Shown here: piece after piece, positions 25,401-33,600 of the stretch
Position numbering within the stretch: the first letter of the stretch is position 1
How the letters are laid out: every line of letters begins with the position of its first letter
NCBI GenBank assembly: GCA_907163375.1
Contig: CAJQUW010003622.1
Location: forward strand, 124,001-188,000
Direction: 5' to 3'
DNA from: Prostheceraeus crozeri
Lineage: Eukaryota > Platyhelminthes > Polycladida > Euryleptidae
Length of the DNA: 64,000 nt
Position numbers and translations under genes: made by a program
Notes under the pieces: model-generated
What the model was told of the DNA's origin: nothing
Database searches by the model: none
Seen by the model: the letters and a program-made list of their open reading frames with translations, nothing else

Positions 25401-28159
25401 GTGCATCCTCTTAGATCCAAATATGAGTCGGACTAGATGCACACAAGATAATCCTTGAGGCTTACATTTAGGCCAATAGGCTATGCACAGGATGCGAAAA
25501 TTCAGCTTCCGGAATGGCCAAAATTCTTCGAACTGAATAATTGAAATTGGCTCAGTAATGCTATTTTTTCAATGAGATGACGTTGAACACGAGTAAAAAG
25601 AAAGCATGATGCTATGTGTGACTGAACATTCCGAACTCACTTTTGTAGTACACCATAAAATAAAAGTGTTTCATGTCGATATTTGCATTGGAATCTGTTC
25701 TATTTTATCGAGTTTCCTAAGTTACCCCATCCCGCGGTGACTTTGGAAACACCGGTTTTTTTAAAAAAAAGATGCCGTAGCAAATATTTGATAGAAGTGA
25801 TTCTTGGCAAGCACGATGTACTAATGCAGATGCAACTTTTGATATCGATTGTTTGTAATTTTTCTACTTTTAAGTAATTAAAAAAACTGAGTTGAAATTT
25901 TTGACATGGAATATCATTGATGCACCCCTGTCTATGAAGCGAAACACATTCAGATTTGGCAAGCCCTATGATTTCGGCAAGCACAAGCATTTTGAGGAAT
26001 TTAATCCACATCTACGTGTAACCACATTCTCGCATACATCACGGATCAAAACATGATAACACATGCACATCATATGAAATGACATGAAGGCATTCTATGT
26101 AAAACATTATGGTCCTAAACTTTACATTTTAATAAGATAGGCAAAAACAAAAAATTTCATTTTAACCAAAAACTGAAATCTGCTTCCCATTGAATTAACT
26201 GTGTTTTTCTGTGATCATGTCTGACAGGAAGATTAGAAAAGTCTCGGCAGACGTGTACATGGTGTGCATCATTCTCTGAACGTTTCATTTTTGGCCTCGT
26301 TTCCAGTAGAAACTAGATCTGGCTGCCGGACCATGAAATTTAGCTTCATCAACGATAATTTGGCTTCTTAAAGGAATATGTCTGAAGCCATTGGCAGTCA
26401 GAGTGTGTTAAACACACTTTATTAAACACTATGAGGAATCAATATTTTAGAGCGGAAGTTATGACATTGCACACAGATCAGACGCGTGACATCGATGAAC
26501 AATTTTCGTGACCCTATATGAAACCGACCATTAAGTCTCTTTTTCATGATATAGACGTTAAAAGTCCGAAATAAGCAAGTTCCAGAATTGAAAATACTCT
26601 CTTAGTTGGAATTATTTGGCTTGACAAATATTTTGACAATCCTTTTCTATCGATATGATTATTAACTATAATTGAAACAATACACCAAAATATCAATTTG
26701 GCCGAAATTCATGCCTTTCGATTCACCGGCCCGATAACCGGTGTAACACGTACAATCATAAGCATTACAGTTCCCTTTGTTTCACCAGATAGAGCACATT
26801 TAAAACAAATCCCACGGCTTCAAGTGACTGTGACATCAAGGGAAGATAATTTGTTTATACTTGCCAATATTTTCGGCTACACATCCATTGACAGTTATAT
26901 TTCTGTCTCTATTTTAAGCTAGGAAGACTTAGAATTAATTGCTATCAATGAGCGGCCTGAAACTGCTGCAATACATACAAAACGAAAATAATTCAAATAT
27001 CATAATATACACTGCTAGGTGTAAGGATAGCTAGCACATGTGCCTAAATAGAGCGCCAAATGCATTTAGGTACATATATTTTTGTTAACTTACTACATCA
27101 ATATGAAAAAATAGCATCACTTACTAGAGTACATTGAGGTAACATTTTCGGCCGCTTCTTGAAAAGTCCGCCAACTTCTAGCGTTGAATTCCGTCTCTGT
27201 AAAATGCACGATAAATTGAACGCATGCATAACTGTCATGTTTACTTTAACGTCTTTCATAAATGCTGCTGCACAAAATGAGCTGATTGAATAATTTACGT
27301 TGTTCCAATATGACGATAAAATGCATGTTGCACGTTGTCATCAAGCGGTTGAGGCAAGTAAGAAAAATGCATACTTGAAGATTCAAAATGCTCACATATC
27401 TTAAATATGCATGATTTCTGGCATGTACTACGAAGCGTCAATCTAGTTTTCAACAGCTTTAATTCTAAGGCGATTAGCTAATTATTGCAATAAAAAATCA
27501 GTAATTTCATTCTTTTGCATTTTTCAAGAACAAAATAACTTACCTCTGTATAGATTAGTGACTGAAGTGGCCGCTCTTTGAAATTCTGCCCACATACGTG
27601 AAAAACATTTCTCTTGTTCAGCGAGGTAAGCCTTGTCCAAGCGGTCGCATTCCACGTCTTGAGAATCGAAGCATGAGTACTCGAAGCTATTTAACTGGGA
27701 TTCACTTGGATAATCTGATACATATTCATCCTCCTCCATGAACTTCGGCTGGAATAATAGTTTAAATATTACTATTATTTGATAATAAATATGTTCATAA
27801 AAATTATCTTCCATATATCAATAGGCTGCAAGGAATTTTTATGGATAACCACTATTTCATCCAATATCAGGAATACCAGGAAACCTAATTCACACCTCTC
27901 CACATCAATACAACCCTTATTTAATATGCAGTACATGCCCCGAGTAAATCTGAGATGCGAGTTCAGCATATCGTGAATTTTAGCAGATATCTGTTACTAA
28001 TGCCTTAACCTTATATAAACACACGAGGAAATTCATTTAATATGCAAACTGCGTTTCTACTTTTTAATATGATACCACAAAAAAGGGTCTTCAATTAGCA
28101 AAACACGCTCCCAAAACAGTGTACATGAGGCTCCGTTCAACGAGTGACGCACTTACCAT
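1305..28159 (-). CDS. HAPSTR1: HAPSTR1 (C16orf72/UPF0472) homolog, whole gene
   Basis: The only well-supported host gene. Four minus-strand exons, 28157-28159 (start codon), 27544-27748, 6394-6627 and 1305-1468, join in frame to 201 residues, and every intron is GT-AG. The layout follows human HAPSTR1 (about 275 residues from memory). A block ends in W54-AEF-x3-AT-x-V-T-NLY (to residue 68). Then come IQCG...RNREIL (83-95; human IQIG...RRNKDVL), LKREDMIALL (105-114; human IRREDLISFL), LQPF (137-140) and a basic tail PKRSRHV (195-201; human HKRNRMI). In vertebrates the protein binds the ubiquitin ligase HUWE1 and acts in nuclear stress responses; that role here is inferred from homology. The protein is shorter than human, mainly between LQPF and the tail. 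The introns of about 0.4, 20.9 and 4.9 kb are filled with transposons. No polyadenylation signal was found below 1305. Confidence 0.85.
2201..3970 (+). mobile_element. DD41D mariner-type (Tc1/mariner) transposon
   Basis: A complete 1770-bp element in the last intron of HAPSTR1. Long inverted repeats of roughly 190 bp begin CAGGGTGATTCCGATCTTCC and end with the complement; the TA target duplication is at 2199-2200 and 3971-3972. The inner parts of the repeats (for example ATGGGTAAACAATTTCAATT near 3791) match their partners almost base for base, so the copy is not very old. Confidence 0.9.
2571..3573 (+). pseudogene. DD41D transposase, catalytic half open, N-terminus frameshifted
   Basis: A helix-turn-helix N-terminal region starts at ATG 2571 and is open to a stop near 2698. 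The reading continues in another frame from about 2690 (TLIGWEKRFKTS) without interruption to 3573, so one frameshift separates the two parts. The catalytic domain shows FSDEATFHL, YQQDGAPAH and SPDLAVNDFWLWGY. I count 41 residues between the second Asp (QQD) and the third (VND), which is the DD41D spacing described for some insect mariner-related transposases. The WIGRGGPIHWPPRSPD stretch is typical of this group. The catalytic half looks intact, but the element could not make a full protein as it stands. Confidence 0.8.
3973..6392. other. HAPSTR1 intron, no gene recognised
   Basis: Short unrelated open stretches at 4518-4718 and 4900-5259 have no recognisable motifs. A GAAAACG-rich block at 5440-5540 resembles another at 6780-6880 and may be leftover transposon ends. 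A lone CAGGTGTCCAAAAAAAG at 6206 resembles a Tc1/mariner terminus without a partner. Confidence 0.3.
6394..6627 (-). CDS. HAPSTR1: HAPSTR1 exon 3 (central conserved block)
   Basis: The acceptor is a pyrimidine-rich TTTTTTCAG (6628-6630) and the donor is GCGG|GTAAGC (from 6393). The 234 nt encode residues 70-148, phase 1 in and phase 1 out, agreeing with both neighbours. It carries IQCGAANRNREIL, LKREDMIALLSNRQP, a run of basic and proline residues, and LQPFCDAL. A (TA)n run of about 19 bp sits only about 17 bp beyond the acceptor, inside the usual branch-point zone. Confidence 0.85.
6647..6665. repeat. (TA)n microsatellite next to a splice acceptor
   Basis: About nine TA units lie just upstream, in the minus sense, of the exon 3 acceptor of the HAPSTR1 homolog. 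Confidence 0.8.
7787..9521 (-). mobile_element. Second DD41D mariner-type transposon, inside the hAT
   Basis: Inverted repeats of about 130 bp begin CAGGGTGATCGGGTGATTTA and end ACTTTAAAATCACCCTG. The TA duplication is at 7785-7786 and 9522-9523. It shares the CAGGGTGAT terminus and the transposase type with the element at 2201-3970, but the internal sequence differs, so it is a related family and not a second copy. Confidence 0.85.
8027..9095 (-). pseudogene. DD41D transposase, frameshifted
   Basis: Read from 9095 downwards. An N-terminal HTH region (ATG near 9015; MAKFDSVTFVKRHLRNEGVS) runs to about 8721. Then come SDDEAARVTM, FPDEATFHLSGRVNRHN, FQQDGAPPYWSLEVRSLL, RWIGRR and TPPDFYFWGTVKHRVY. 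Restoring the obvious register puts 41 residues between the QQD and PPD aspartates. Frame changes are seen near 8720, 8600, 8500 and 8260, so at least four breaks, clearly more decayed than the copy at 2.2 kb. The order of domains is complete. Confidence 0.75.
10567..11073 (-). pseudogene. hAT relic coding stretch with C-terminal PIP-box-like motif
   Basis: Two minus-strand stretches (10873-11073 and 10567-10860) lie in the right part of the 7357-11265 hAT. The second is basic (VDRRRRSH), then acidic (DSLDDDIDGDPTDP), and ends in KLQSDIRRFFTT followed by a stop. QSDIRRFF fits the PCNA-binding consensus Q-x-x-[ILM]-x-x-[FY]-[FY]. No transposase catalytic motif is recognisable, so calling it the end of the element's transposase is inferred from position only. 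Confidence 0.35.
11274..12760. other. HAPSTR1 intron, nothing recognised
   Basis: AT-rich intronic sequence without a coding stretch or paired element ends that I can support. Confidence 0.3.
12761..13821. mobile_element. Non-autonomous transposon, hAT-like termini
   Basis: Termini CAGGGTTTCTACG (12761) and CGTAGGAACCCTG (to 13821) are complementary at 12 of 13 positions. The flanks share only five bases (GAGAA at 12756-12760 and 13822-13826), so an 8-bp duplication is not shown. No transposase is visible. A 39-bp fold-back (13095-13199) lies inside. Confidence 0.45.
13095..13199. repeat. Fold-back, 39-bp arms
   Basis: Arms 13095-13133 and 13161-13199 pair at 35 of 39 positions (core AAATAAAAGCCGAAA), with a 27-nt purine-rich loop. 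It may be a small MITE nested in the 12761-13821 element. Confidence 0.7.
14301..14568. repeat. Head-to-head pair of tRNA-like SINEs (palindrome)
   Basis: The left arm 14301-14429 and right arm 14455-14568 are inverted copies at roughly 80% identity. The right copy reads GTGGCCTAGTGAAG, then GAGCTCGTCTCCATCGCG, then CGGTTCAATTCCTGGGTC. The first and last resemble the A and B boxes of an RNA polymerase III promoter. The left copy has the same pair on the minus strand (B-box-like GGTTCGATTTC). The innermost 11 bases, GCTGACGGTAC, are perfectly complementary. Two tRNA-derived SINEs in inverted orientation explain this best. Confidence 0.55.
14569..16334. other. HAPSTR1 intron, nothing recognised
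   Basis: Contains only short chance reading frames. No motif or paired repeat was found. Confidence 0.3.
16335..16446. repeat. Perfect 52-bp inverted repeat
   Basis: Arms 16335-16386 and 16395-16446 are exactly complementary over 52 bp, with an 8-nt spacer (CAGTCTAA). The arm begins TGTAAAAGGAAGAGCAAACT. Perfect identity with so small a loop suggests a recent fold-back duplication or a strong hairpin in RNA. Confidence 0.9.
16629..17922 (-). mobile_element. mariner (DD34D) transposon, near full length
   Basis: 1294 bp with inverted repeats of about 28 bp (CGAGGGGTGATTGAAAAGTT; other end CGAGGGGTGATTGATAAGTT) and a TA duplication at 16627-16628 and 17923-17924. Length, repeats and gene size are canonical for mariner. 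Confidence 0.9.
16694..17729 (-). pseudogene. mariner DD34D transposase, one frameshift and one stop
   Basis: Start ATG at 17727-17729 (MDHVSNRAVIRYL), natural stop at 16694-16696, spanning about 345 codons, the usual mariner length. In order: a paired helix-turn-helix (residues about 5-110), the linker WVPRLLTPENK (mariner WVPHxLT signature), MDETWVHHY (first Asp), HQDNAPAHTS (second Asp) and YSPDLAPSDFHLF (third Asp). I count 34 residues between the second and third. A frame change lies near 17060-17100 after LLLDFLETG, and an in-frame TAG follows DSKDSHF near 16769. With only two breaks this is a young but inactive copy. Confidence 0.85.
17925..20115. other. HAPSTR1 intron with AAATATTT-rich block and diverged repeats
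   Basis: 18630-18770 is rich in AAATATTT and begins AAGTAGATACCG, resembling (complemented) a block at 23640-23781. Segments at 19490-19690 and 19790-19980 look like diverged tandem copies (GTGGCGTGACTTTCG against CTGGCGTGACGCTTG). No gene was found. Confidence 0.3.
20120..22407 (-). mobile_element. DNA transposon of unassigned superfamily, 4-bp ATAT duplication
   Basis: Terminal repeats of 32-36 bp: left CGACATCGGTTTGTCAAACT and right complement CGACATCGTTTTGTCAAACT, one mismatch over 36. Both are flanked by ATAT (20120-20123 and 22404-22407), which reads as a 4-bp target duplication. The word GATAGTTTGACAAAA, also part of the terminal repeat, recurs inside: near 20333 and 20373 on the left and near 22213 and 22254 on the right, each a pair about 40 bp apart. 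A transposase-like relic is at 21088-21920. Total 2.3 kb, so probably internally deleted. Confidence 0.65.
21088..21920 (-). pseudogene. RNase H-like transposase relic (SDSCGVQNRN family)
   Basis: The stretch 21438-21920 shows KRKLNVYNFTVI, WHKGVAKKGTNEI and VVTSDSCGVQNRNSIMVAIM. After frame changes it continues to SGAIPVMHREFYDEIVPSE and a TGA at 21088-21090. I recognise this order (K-L-x-V-Y-N-x-T, A-K-x-G-x-N-E-I, Y-S-D-x-C-G-G-Q-N-R-N, then G-x-I-P...F-Y) from multicopy uncharacterised proteins of invertebrates. The Asp of SDSCG sits after hydrophobic residues as in RNase H-fold transposases. The N-terminal third is missing. Function as the element's transposase is inferred from its location between the inverted repeats. 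Confidence 0.55.
22733..23330 (-). pseudogene. hAT-like transposase relic, C-terminal dimerisation region
   Basis: On the minus strand: LDSFWNHVFVL, DGIIRCPLLGKLVKAVLTAF, HGPLVERTFN, then GRYSLQNVQYLS. This is the order of the hAT C-terminal region (W-N...Y-P-x-L...L-x-K...H-G-x-x-x-E-R-x-F), in the divergent subgroup with HGPLVExTFN in place of HGNADVERGFS. A second frame, 22733-22993, carries a Lys/Gln-rich tail. The 5' part is not seen. ACGAATCTCGAGACCCA lies upstream at 23393-23409. Confidence 0.55.
23331..27543. other. HAPSTR1 intron with dispersed GGGGTGACTTTGG words
   Basis: No gene was recognised. The word GGGGTGACTTTGGAC or a close variant occurs at 24207, 24584, inverted at 24552, and partly at 25733; the 24552/24584 pair forms a 10-bp hairpin. 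This recalls the subterminal words of the 20.1-22.4 kb element. Other reading frames here are short and featureless. Confidence 0.3.
27544..27748 (-). CDS. HAPSTR1: HAPSTR1 exon 2 (N-terminal conserved block)
   Basis: The acceptor TATTCCAG ends at 27749 and the donor AGAG|GTAAGTT starts at 27543. The exon encodes residues 2-69 and ends in phase 1. The acidic start (MEEDEYVSDYPSES) is followed by a charged helix with LAEQEKCFSRMW and FQRAATSVTNLY. This matches the human region that ends in LWHLFQNSATAV...LYK and is the most diagnostic part of the gene. Confidence 0.85.
28157..28159 (-). CDS. HAPSTR1: HAPSTR1 exon 1: start codon at the exon end
   Basis: The minus-strand sequence CTACAATG is followed directly by a consensus donor, GTAAGT (28156-28151). 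Joined to the acceptor at 27749-27751, the ATG reads in frame as M-P-K-F-M-E-E-D. An in-frame TGA lies 14 codons upstream in the same exon, which supports this ATG as the start. If this exon were skipped, the next in-frame ATG (27737-27739) would give a protein four residues shorter. The 5' untranslated part runs upstream to an unknown start site. Confidence 0.7.
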
Positions 28160-28480
28160 TGTAGACAATAAGTTCCTCGATGTCGTAATTGAGCTGTTTC
28201 AATTCATAATACAACTTGATGAATAATGCACTGTGGATTCCATGATAAAACCAGGATTCACAGTTTGGCAATACGACTCATGATTGGTCAATGGTATACC
28301 ATTTTAGAGATCCATTCAATCACGTAGGATAGTAGGGCGCTGCGAAACGCAATCCGACCAATGAATCGACACGACATGCTGTTCAAACCCCAAACCTGAG
28401 GAACCAATGACACTAAACCGGGCACCTAACCCAACCCATGAGTCGGCAGATGTCTTGATGTTTGAAATATGGCAACCGTA
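28160..28480 (-). promoter_or_regulatory. Probable HAPSTR1 promoter and 5'UTR
   Basis: The segment upstream of the start-codon exon is less AT-rich than its surroundings. It holds CCAAT words on the plus strand at 28358-28362 and 28404-28408, and ATTGG at 28283-28287, so CCAAT boxes occur in both orientations. No clear TATA box is seen. A 14-codon upstream ORF starts at an ATG near 28240 if transcription begins above it. Confidence 0.4.
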
Positions 28481-29495
28481 ATATCGATAACACGTAATTC
28501 GTCGGTTGGATAAATACTACCTTTGCATCATACTACGAGTATCTATGTATATTAGCTGAGACACTGATTTTCGCAAGGGTATACTAAAGTTTCGCGTTTG
28601 CTTCTCAAGCAACCCATCAGTGAACCACTGTTAGTTTACTTGCCTAAATTTGCTCTAGAGTTGTCTATCAGCTACTTTATATACTTCATGCCTATCAATT
28701 ACTGGGATCTTAATTCTAATTTAAAGACACAGTGTAAAAAGCATGCAAACCACAATCATTGAAAACAAATTTTAGAAACAATATACAAAGCAAGGCCTTG
28801 AAGCCATGTTTACAAGCATAGTCTTGAAAGCAGTTTTGAAATATTGTTTGAAATAAGACTCTACTTCTGTTTCTGTCCATTAAGCAGAACAGCTATTCAA
28901 TTGAAATAAGAAACTTGATCTAATTTAGTAGAGTGCAACATGTGACAACCATGTTTTATGCTTTTGTATATATTAAGTACTGATCATTATTGCATAAATA
29001 TTCTATTACTGACCATGCTTAACACCAAAGGAAACTTCTAAAAGTTGGGAGCATGATCTTAAAATCTACATAATTATATTGGCTTGCATGTGTAAATCTT
29101 TTATCAAATGCAATTACTTGGAATTTTCTAAGAAAAAATAACTTTTCAATAAAAAAATATCTTCAACCATACACATAATGAGCATTTGGAAGTTATCAGA
29201 ACATAACATGAAAGCTACATCATACCTCGTAATATAATAGTCCTGGTAACATTTACTCCTACATTATGCTGCATATTGTAACAGAAAATTATTTTAGTCA
29301 TATAAGCCCAAAGCATTACTTCCTTTGCAACTTAGCATAAAACTAACTTGAAAATATTCTGTTCGAACATTTCCATTATATGAAATTGCTCATTAAAGAA
29401 AATTTGAAATGCGCTTGAAAACAAGGAATATGATATAATTTTGAGCCCCCGGAAGTCATATATCGAAAACTGATTCACAATCATGACAATTTTCA
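28481..29495. other. Intergenic, nothing recognised
   Basis: AT-rich sequence upstream of HAPSTR1 without coding signal. Confidence 0.3.
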
Positions 29496-30479
29496 TGTTA
29501 TTGCAGGGTTGACCGGTAAAAACCAGGGTGGTTTTTACCACCTGGTAAAAACCGGTAAAAACCTGGTAAAAACCACCAGCTTTAGTCACCATTTTTCAGC
29601 TGAAACTATTTTTCCAGCATTACTACTTAAGTTTTTTGGGCACTAAGGGATCATCGTCACTCCTTACTTTATTGATGAACGTTAGTCACAATAAGTTCAT
29701 TTTACTTTTTCATCATTCGATAAACATTTAGGCATGTATTTTCACAATTCATACCTTATCAATATCATATTTCAATCAAGAATATTCTCCAAGTATACGA
29801 GTAAGAACATGAATTATTATAGAAAATATTTTTCTTAAGCTATTGTGCATTCTGCTAAGCGTGCACGCATTTTGTTGCTTAACAAATGTGATGAAAATGA
29901 CCATTTCAGAATATGGCTTTAATCTGCTGAAACACACCATACATTAATGACATTAGCGGTATGATTAGCGGACAGCAAGATAGAACGAAGAATGCAGCTC
30001 ATACGCAGTACACGATCTGTGACTGCCAAAGCACAATAGGACAATAACATAATAGCACGTTAGTCCACATGTCATGTCAACGAATTTCATTCATTGTAAG
30101 ATGCAACATACGTCCATGCTGAAAGGATATCGCTTGGCGAAATCAGTCGAAAACAGGTATTCCATGTTAGAAGCTAGAAGGGCAAGAAACTGCAGAAATC
30201 TGGCCTCGGATTTCTACGACTAACCTCCCTGTTGATCTCATAGAATACCTATTGTCTTCTAAATTTGTGGCTAATGTTCCATAGCCATCGTGATTACACA
30301 AATATTACTATGAAATTTATCCTGCACTCCCAGAAGGACTAGATTAATAATATTACTCTTCAACATTTTTCGTGTCATGGCAATTTACCCTCACATATTT
30401 AGAGGACAAGGTGATGTTAAATGAATTTAATACCGAAAGTTAAGTTTTGATCTAAGCTCAAAATATGGAAATTTCAATC

Positions 30480-30590
30480 TTAAAAAACAATCTTAATATC
30501 ACAATCTTAAATATCACAAACAATCTTGAATATAAATCTTAAAAACAATCTTAAATATCACAATCTTGAACAATCTTGAATATCACAATA
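30480..30590. repeat. Degenerate tandem repeat of CAATCTTAAATATCA
   Basis: Six or so imperfect units built on CAATCTTAAATATCACAA and CAATCTTGAATATCACAA inside the 29.5-31.5 kb element. Confidence 0.7.
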
Positions 30591-30847
30591 ATGTCAATTG
30601 CTTGTCGCTCTCAGATTCTAGTAACAAGATCAATTTTGCAGCTTACTAGAAATGTTCTTTTGGTGAGATTATAAATGAAGCTGCTCAGACATACACTATA
30701 CATCACTTTATCAAGATTGCTGTGCGAACGATGTTATTTAATTATTTTTTGATTTTGCAGATCATGATTTTCTGCTCCAGTCACAAGCATCAGTGCATTT
30801 AGTATATTTCTAAAAAAAGTAGAAATGCATTCTAAGTGACTGTTGCA

Positions 30848-30940
30848 CATTGCTTGACTTGGGAGCTAAGATTTTCCATTGCAGACGCTTTTTGATAGTG
30901 TTCTCTCTGCGTTCATGAGACCTGGGTTCAAATCTAGATC
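30848..30940 (+). other. Possible pol III box B remnant
   Basis: GGGTTCAAATCTAGATC near 30911 resembles a tRNA-type B box, and TGGGAGCTAAG near 30859 weakly resembles an A box. The T-stem is broken, so at best a decayed SINE head. Confidence 0.15.
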
Positions 30941-31504
30941 TGATGAAACCTAAACTACTATTAAAAGACACTCTGCATTCTTCCTGATTACTCAACACAG
31001 AATAATGACAGTGGGATTATTGAAGCTCGTTCACATGAAGAAAGTGGTTTGCTTATTTAGTTCCATGTATAAACAAGTTTTATTCATAATATTTATTTTC
31101 ATCTTTTTCATTCATTTGATGATAATTCTGAGAGTATCTAACAACCTCTGCTACATGAACCAAGGAGTCAAGATGGTGCTGAAGTCTACATTGGTTCTTA
31201 AATCGCAAGAAAAGGGCGGAGCAATCGTAGACAAAATACAACATCGTATGTCGTTCGTGATAAAAACACATCATGTGGTTCAATCACAAATTGAATGTCA
31301 AGTTTGGGAGAATAAGAGCTCCAAACTAAAAACCCGCATGCATCATAATACTCAAACCCTATTTTGCTGCCGATATTTCGTGAAAAAATAACCTGATTTT
31401 TCGGAATTTTAGTCTTAGCCGGTTTTTACCAGTTTTTGCCGGGTTTTTACCACTTAGTGGCAAAAACCAGTTTTAGACGGCAAAAAGCCAACCCTGTGTT
31501 ATTA

Positions 31505-33015
31505 AAGTTTGTGTCTGCAGTAAAAACCAAAACAGCTGTGCAGATACTCACAAATCCACGAGATTCATGTAGTAAAACAGGCACATTAAGTCTAATTAAT
31601 ATTTAGAAACCTGCGCTGGGCTACATGCCAATTGATGAGATTTTTGCAATCACGTAGACATTGTCAATAGGCCCATACTTCACCTATGCTATGGCAGACA
31701 TCTCATATCAAACTTTCGAAATTGCACTTTCTGCCAACCTGAGTTCGGAAACTCACTGCAGCCTGCTGGAATCAAATGAAGTCTCGAACAAACACACAAT
31801 GTAAATCATAATTTTCCCTAAGAAGCATGATAGAGATGATGACATATTAGCAAATTGAATGAGCCTTGCTGTAGTAAATGCAATTTAATTATAATGTGTA
31901 TTAAATGTGCATGCAGAATACGTGCCATTAAAAAAGCAAACAATTCCATACACTGTATCGATAGAACTGCACGCAAATTACATATACGCATAACAGAAGC
32001 ATTGATCCTGCCGAAACATCAATTCACAAACGCTTAGTACAAAGCGATGACAACAAAGTATCTATGGACATTTTAGACAGATAGAGACATCGTATACCTA
32101 AGATTCCATGAGATCATGATTATTGATATCCTCCATCCCTGTGTTGCCACCGAAGATGCACAAAGATGAGTGCAATGATCACCGTTATCTCATATTTTTA
32201 GCATTTATAATGTGCATCTTGAATCTTCCATCTGTTTTGAGCTTGATGATAGGGTCCTAAATGTCCACTAAATGTCCTGGCCAAATTATGTTTGTAGCAG
32301 CAAGGCTTAATCATTGCTTTTGTTGAAAGCGCAAAATTGTGGGCTTGGCTGCTCCGATCGTACAAGAAGTTCCCTAACTTGGCAAGTTTGATAGAGATTC
32401 TCTTGCTACTACCCGTTAGCGATGAAAAAATGGAAAAGGATTCAGTACGAAGTGCCGTATAAAAATTGACTAGCAATCGTGACTGAGCGAACATACGCTA
32501 GAGAATCTGATTAGAATCAGCGTCGACGGTCCTCCTGCCGTGAAGCAGTTTTCATCCCAGCATCGACGGCCTGAATGTGCACGAAAGCGTCAGTATAGTG
32601 ATAACTGTCTTGAATGACTTACTGACAGTTGTTGCAACTGATATTCCACAACAGACATCTTTGGGATTCTTAAAAAGTACACCAAACTGCGATACGAGTA
32701 ATTTACTTTAAGCAAGCTGCGATACGAGTAGAATTTTGCATCGCATACGTGCGATGCACGAAACTGAAAGTAAATCGTTCCCTGACGCGTACTAGAGACA
32801 TAAACGAGCACAATCATTTCCGAAGATTCTAGCACTACAGATATATACTTTTATTTTCAACTTAGAACAATACCATAGAAAAACTCATAAGATCAACTTA
32901 TTACTCCTAATTTCTGAGAAGAAAACGTAAATAATCGTACTAAAACAAAAAAAATTTCCGTCATACCATATATATATAATGTTTATCACAATTTATCTGT
33001 CTTATTTACGTCAAA
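31505..33015. other. No gene recognised
   Basis: Short direct repeats of GCGATACGAGTA (near 32689 and 32711) are the only structure noted. Confidence 0.3.
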
Positions 33016-33600
33016 TACTGGCACGAAGCTCCAATTTCAACGCATTCGCCGAAGAACGACATATACTTGTTGACAGCGCTTCAATCCTTTAAAGATAAAG
33101 AATTTGGATCAACTGCAGCGAGGGCCTTCAAGCGACATCTGTGGTACCTCACAGAGCAAGGGGTGGCTTTGGCTTTCTTCGACGAGCGGTTGTCTCTCGA
33201 GGAACGAGAAGTCATGATGAAGAATCTCACAGGTCCTCCCGACTCCAAGGTACTCAAGAGACTTGAAATGAGTGAAACTATCTTGGTCAAAGGGCTTCCC
33301 GGTTTGGTCACAAGTCGAACTCTAGAAGCTATCGGGATCATCGCTGGGAAGGTTGTCACTGCCCACAACGTCAAGCAAGTTTTGGAGGACCCACAAACTC
33401 AATCTACTGCCAGAAATCTGCAGGTTGTGAATAACGCAGCAGAAAGAGGGGTTGCTTTGATGCAGAGTTTTCAAAACCGCACGCATGACGAAGAACAAAA
33501 ACAGTTCCTTCTGAAAGTCGTCCATCATGACCGAAGACTGTGCAGAGAACAAAAGGTGGAGTTGCTTCCGAGTTCTAACGCTTTTATGACATTTTACTAA
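33016..33600 (+). pseudogene. Fragment of a multicopy invertebrate protein family, function unknown
   Basis: Uninterrupted in one frame for about 195 codons, with no ATG at a sensible start. It begins near VKYWHEAPISTHSPKNDIYLL and includes KRHLWYLTEQGVALAFFDER, then LQVVNNAAERGVALMQSF and DEEQKQFLLKVV, ending TAA at 33598-33600. I associate the order P-x-x-x-D...HLWYL-[TS]-E-E...VVN-x-AERGV-x-L-[IM]...DEEQ-x-Q-x-LLxVVxxxR with a repeated family of uncharacterised proteins in arthropod, cnidarian and other invertebrate genomes, probably carried by mobile elements. It would be the C-terminal part. The high GC and long open frame are unlike the flanks. Confidence 0.5.

Larger units (their letters stand above)
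29504..31496. mobile_element. Non-autonomous hAT element
   Basis: Termini CAGGGTTGACCGGTAAAAAC and, complementing it, AAAAAGCCAACCCTG. The 8-bp flanks TGTTATTG (29496-29503) and TGTTATTA (31497-31504) agree at 7 of 8. Both subterminal regions repeat GGTAAAAACC-type words in both orientations. No transposase is visible in the 2 kb between. Confidence 0.7.

Noticed and set aside
31005-31391. 128-codon frame with a hydrophobic run
   Set aside because: Lies inside a non-autonomous hAT; the Phe/Ile run reflects T-rich DNA.
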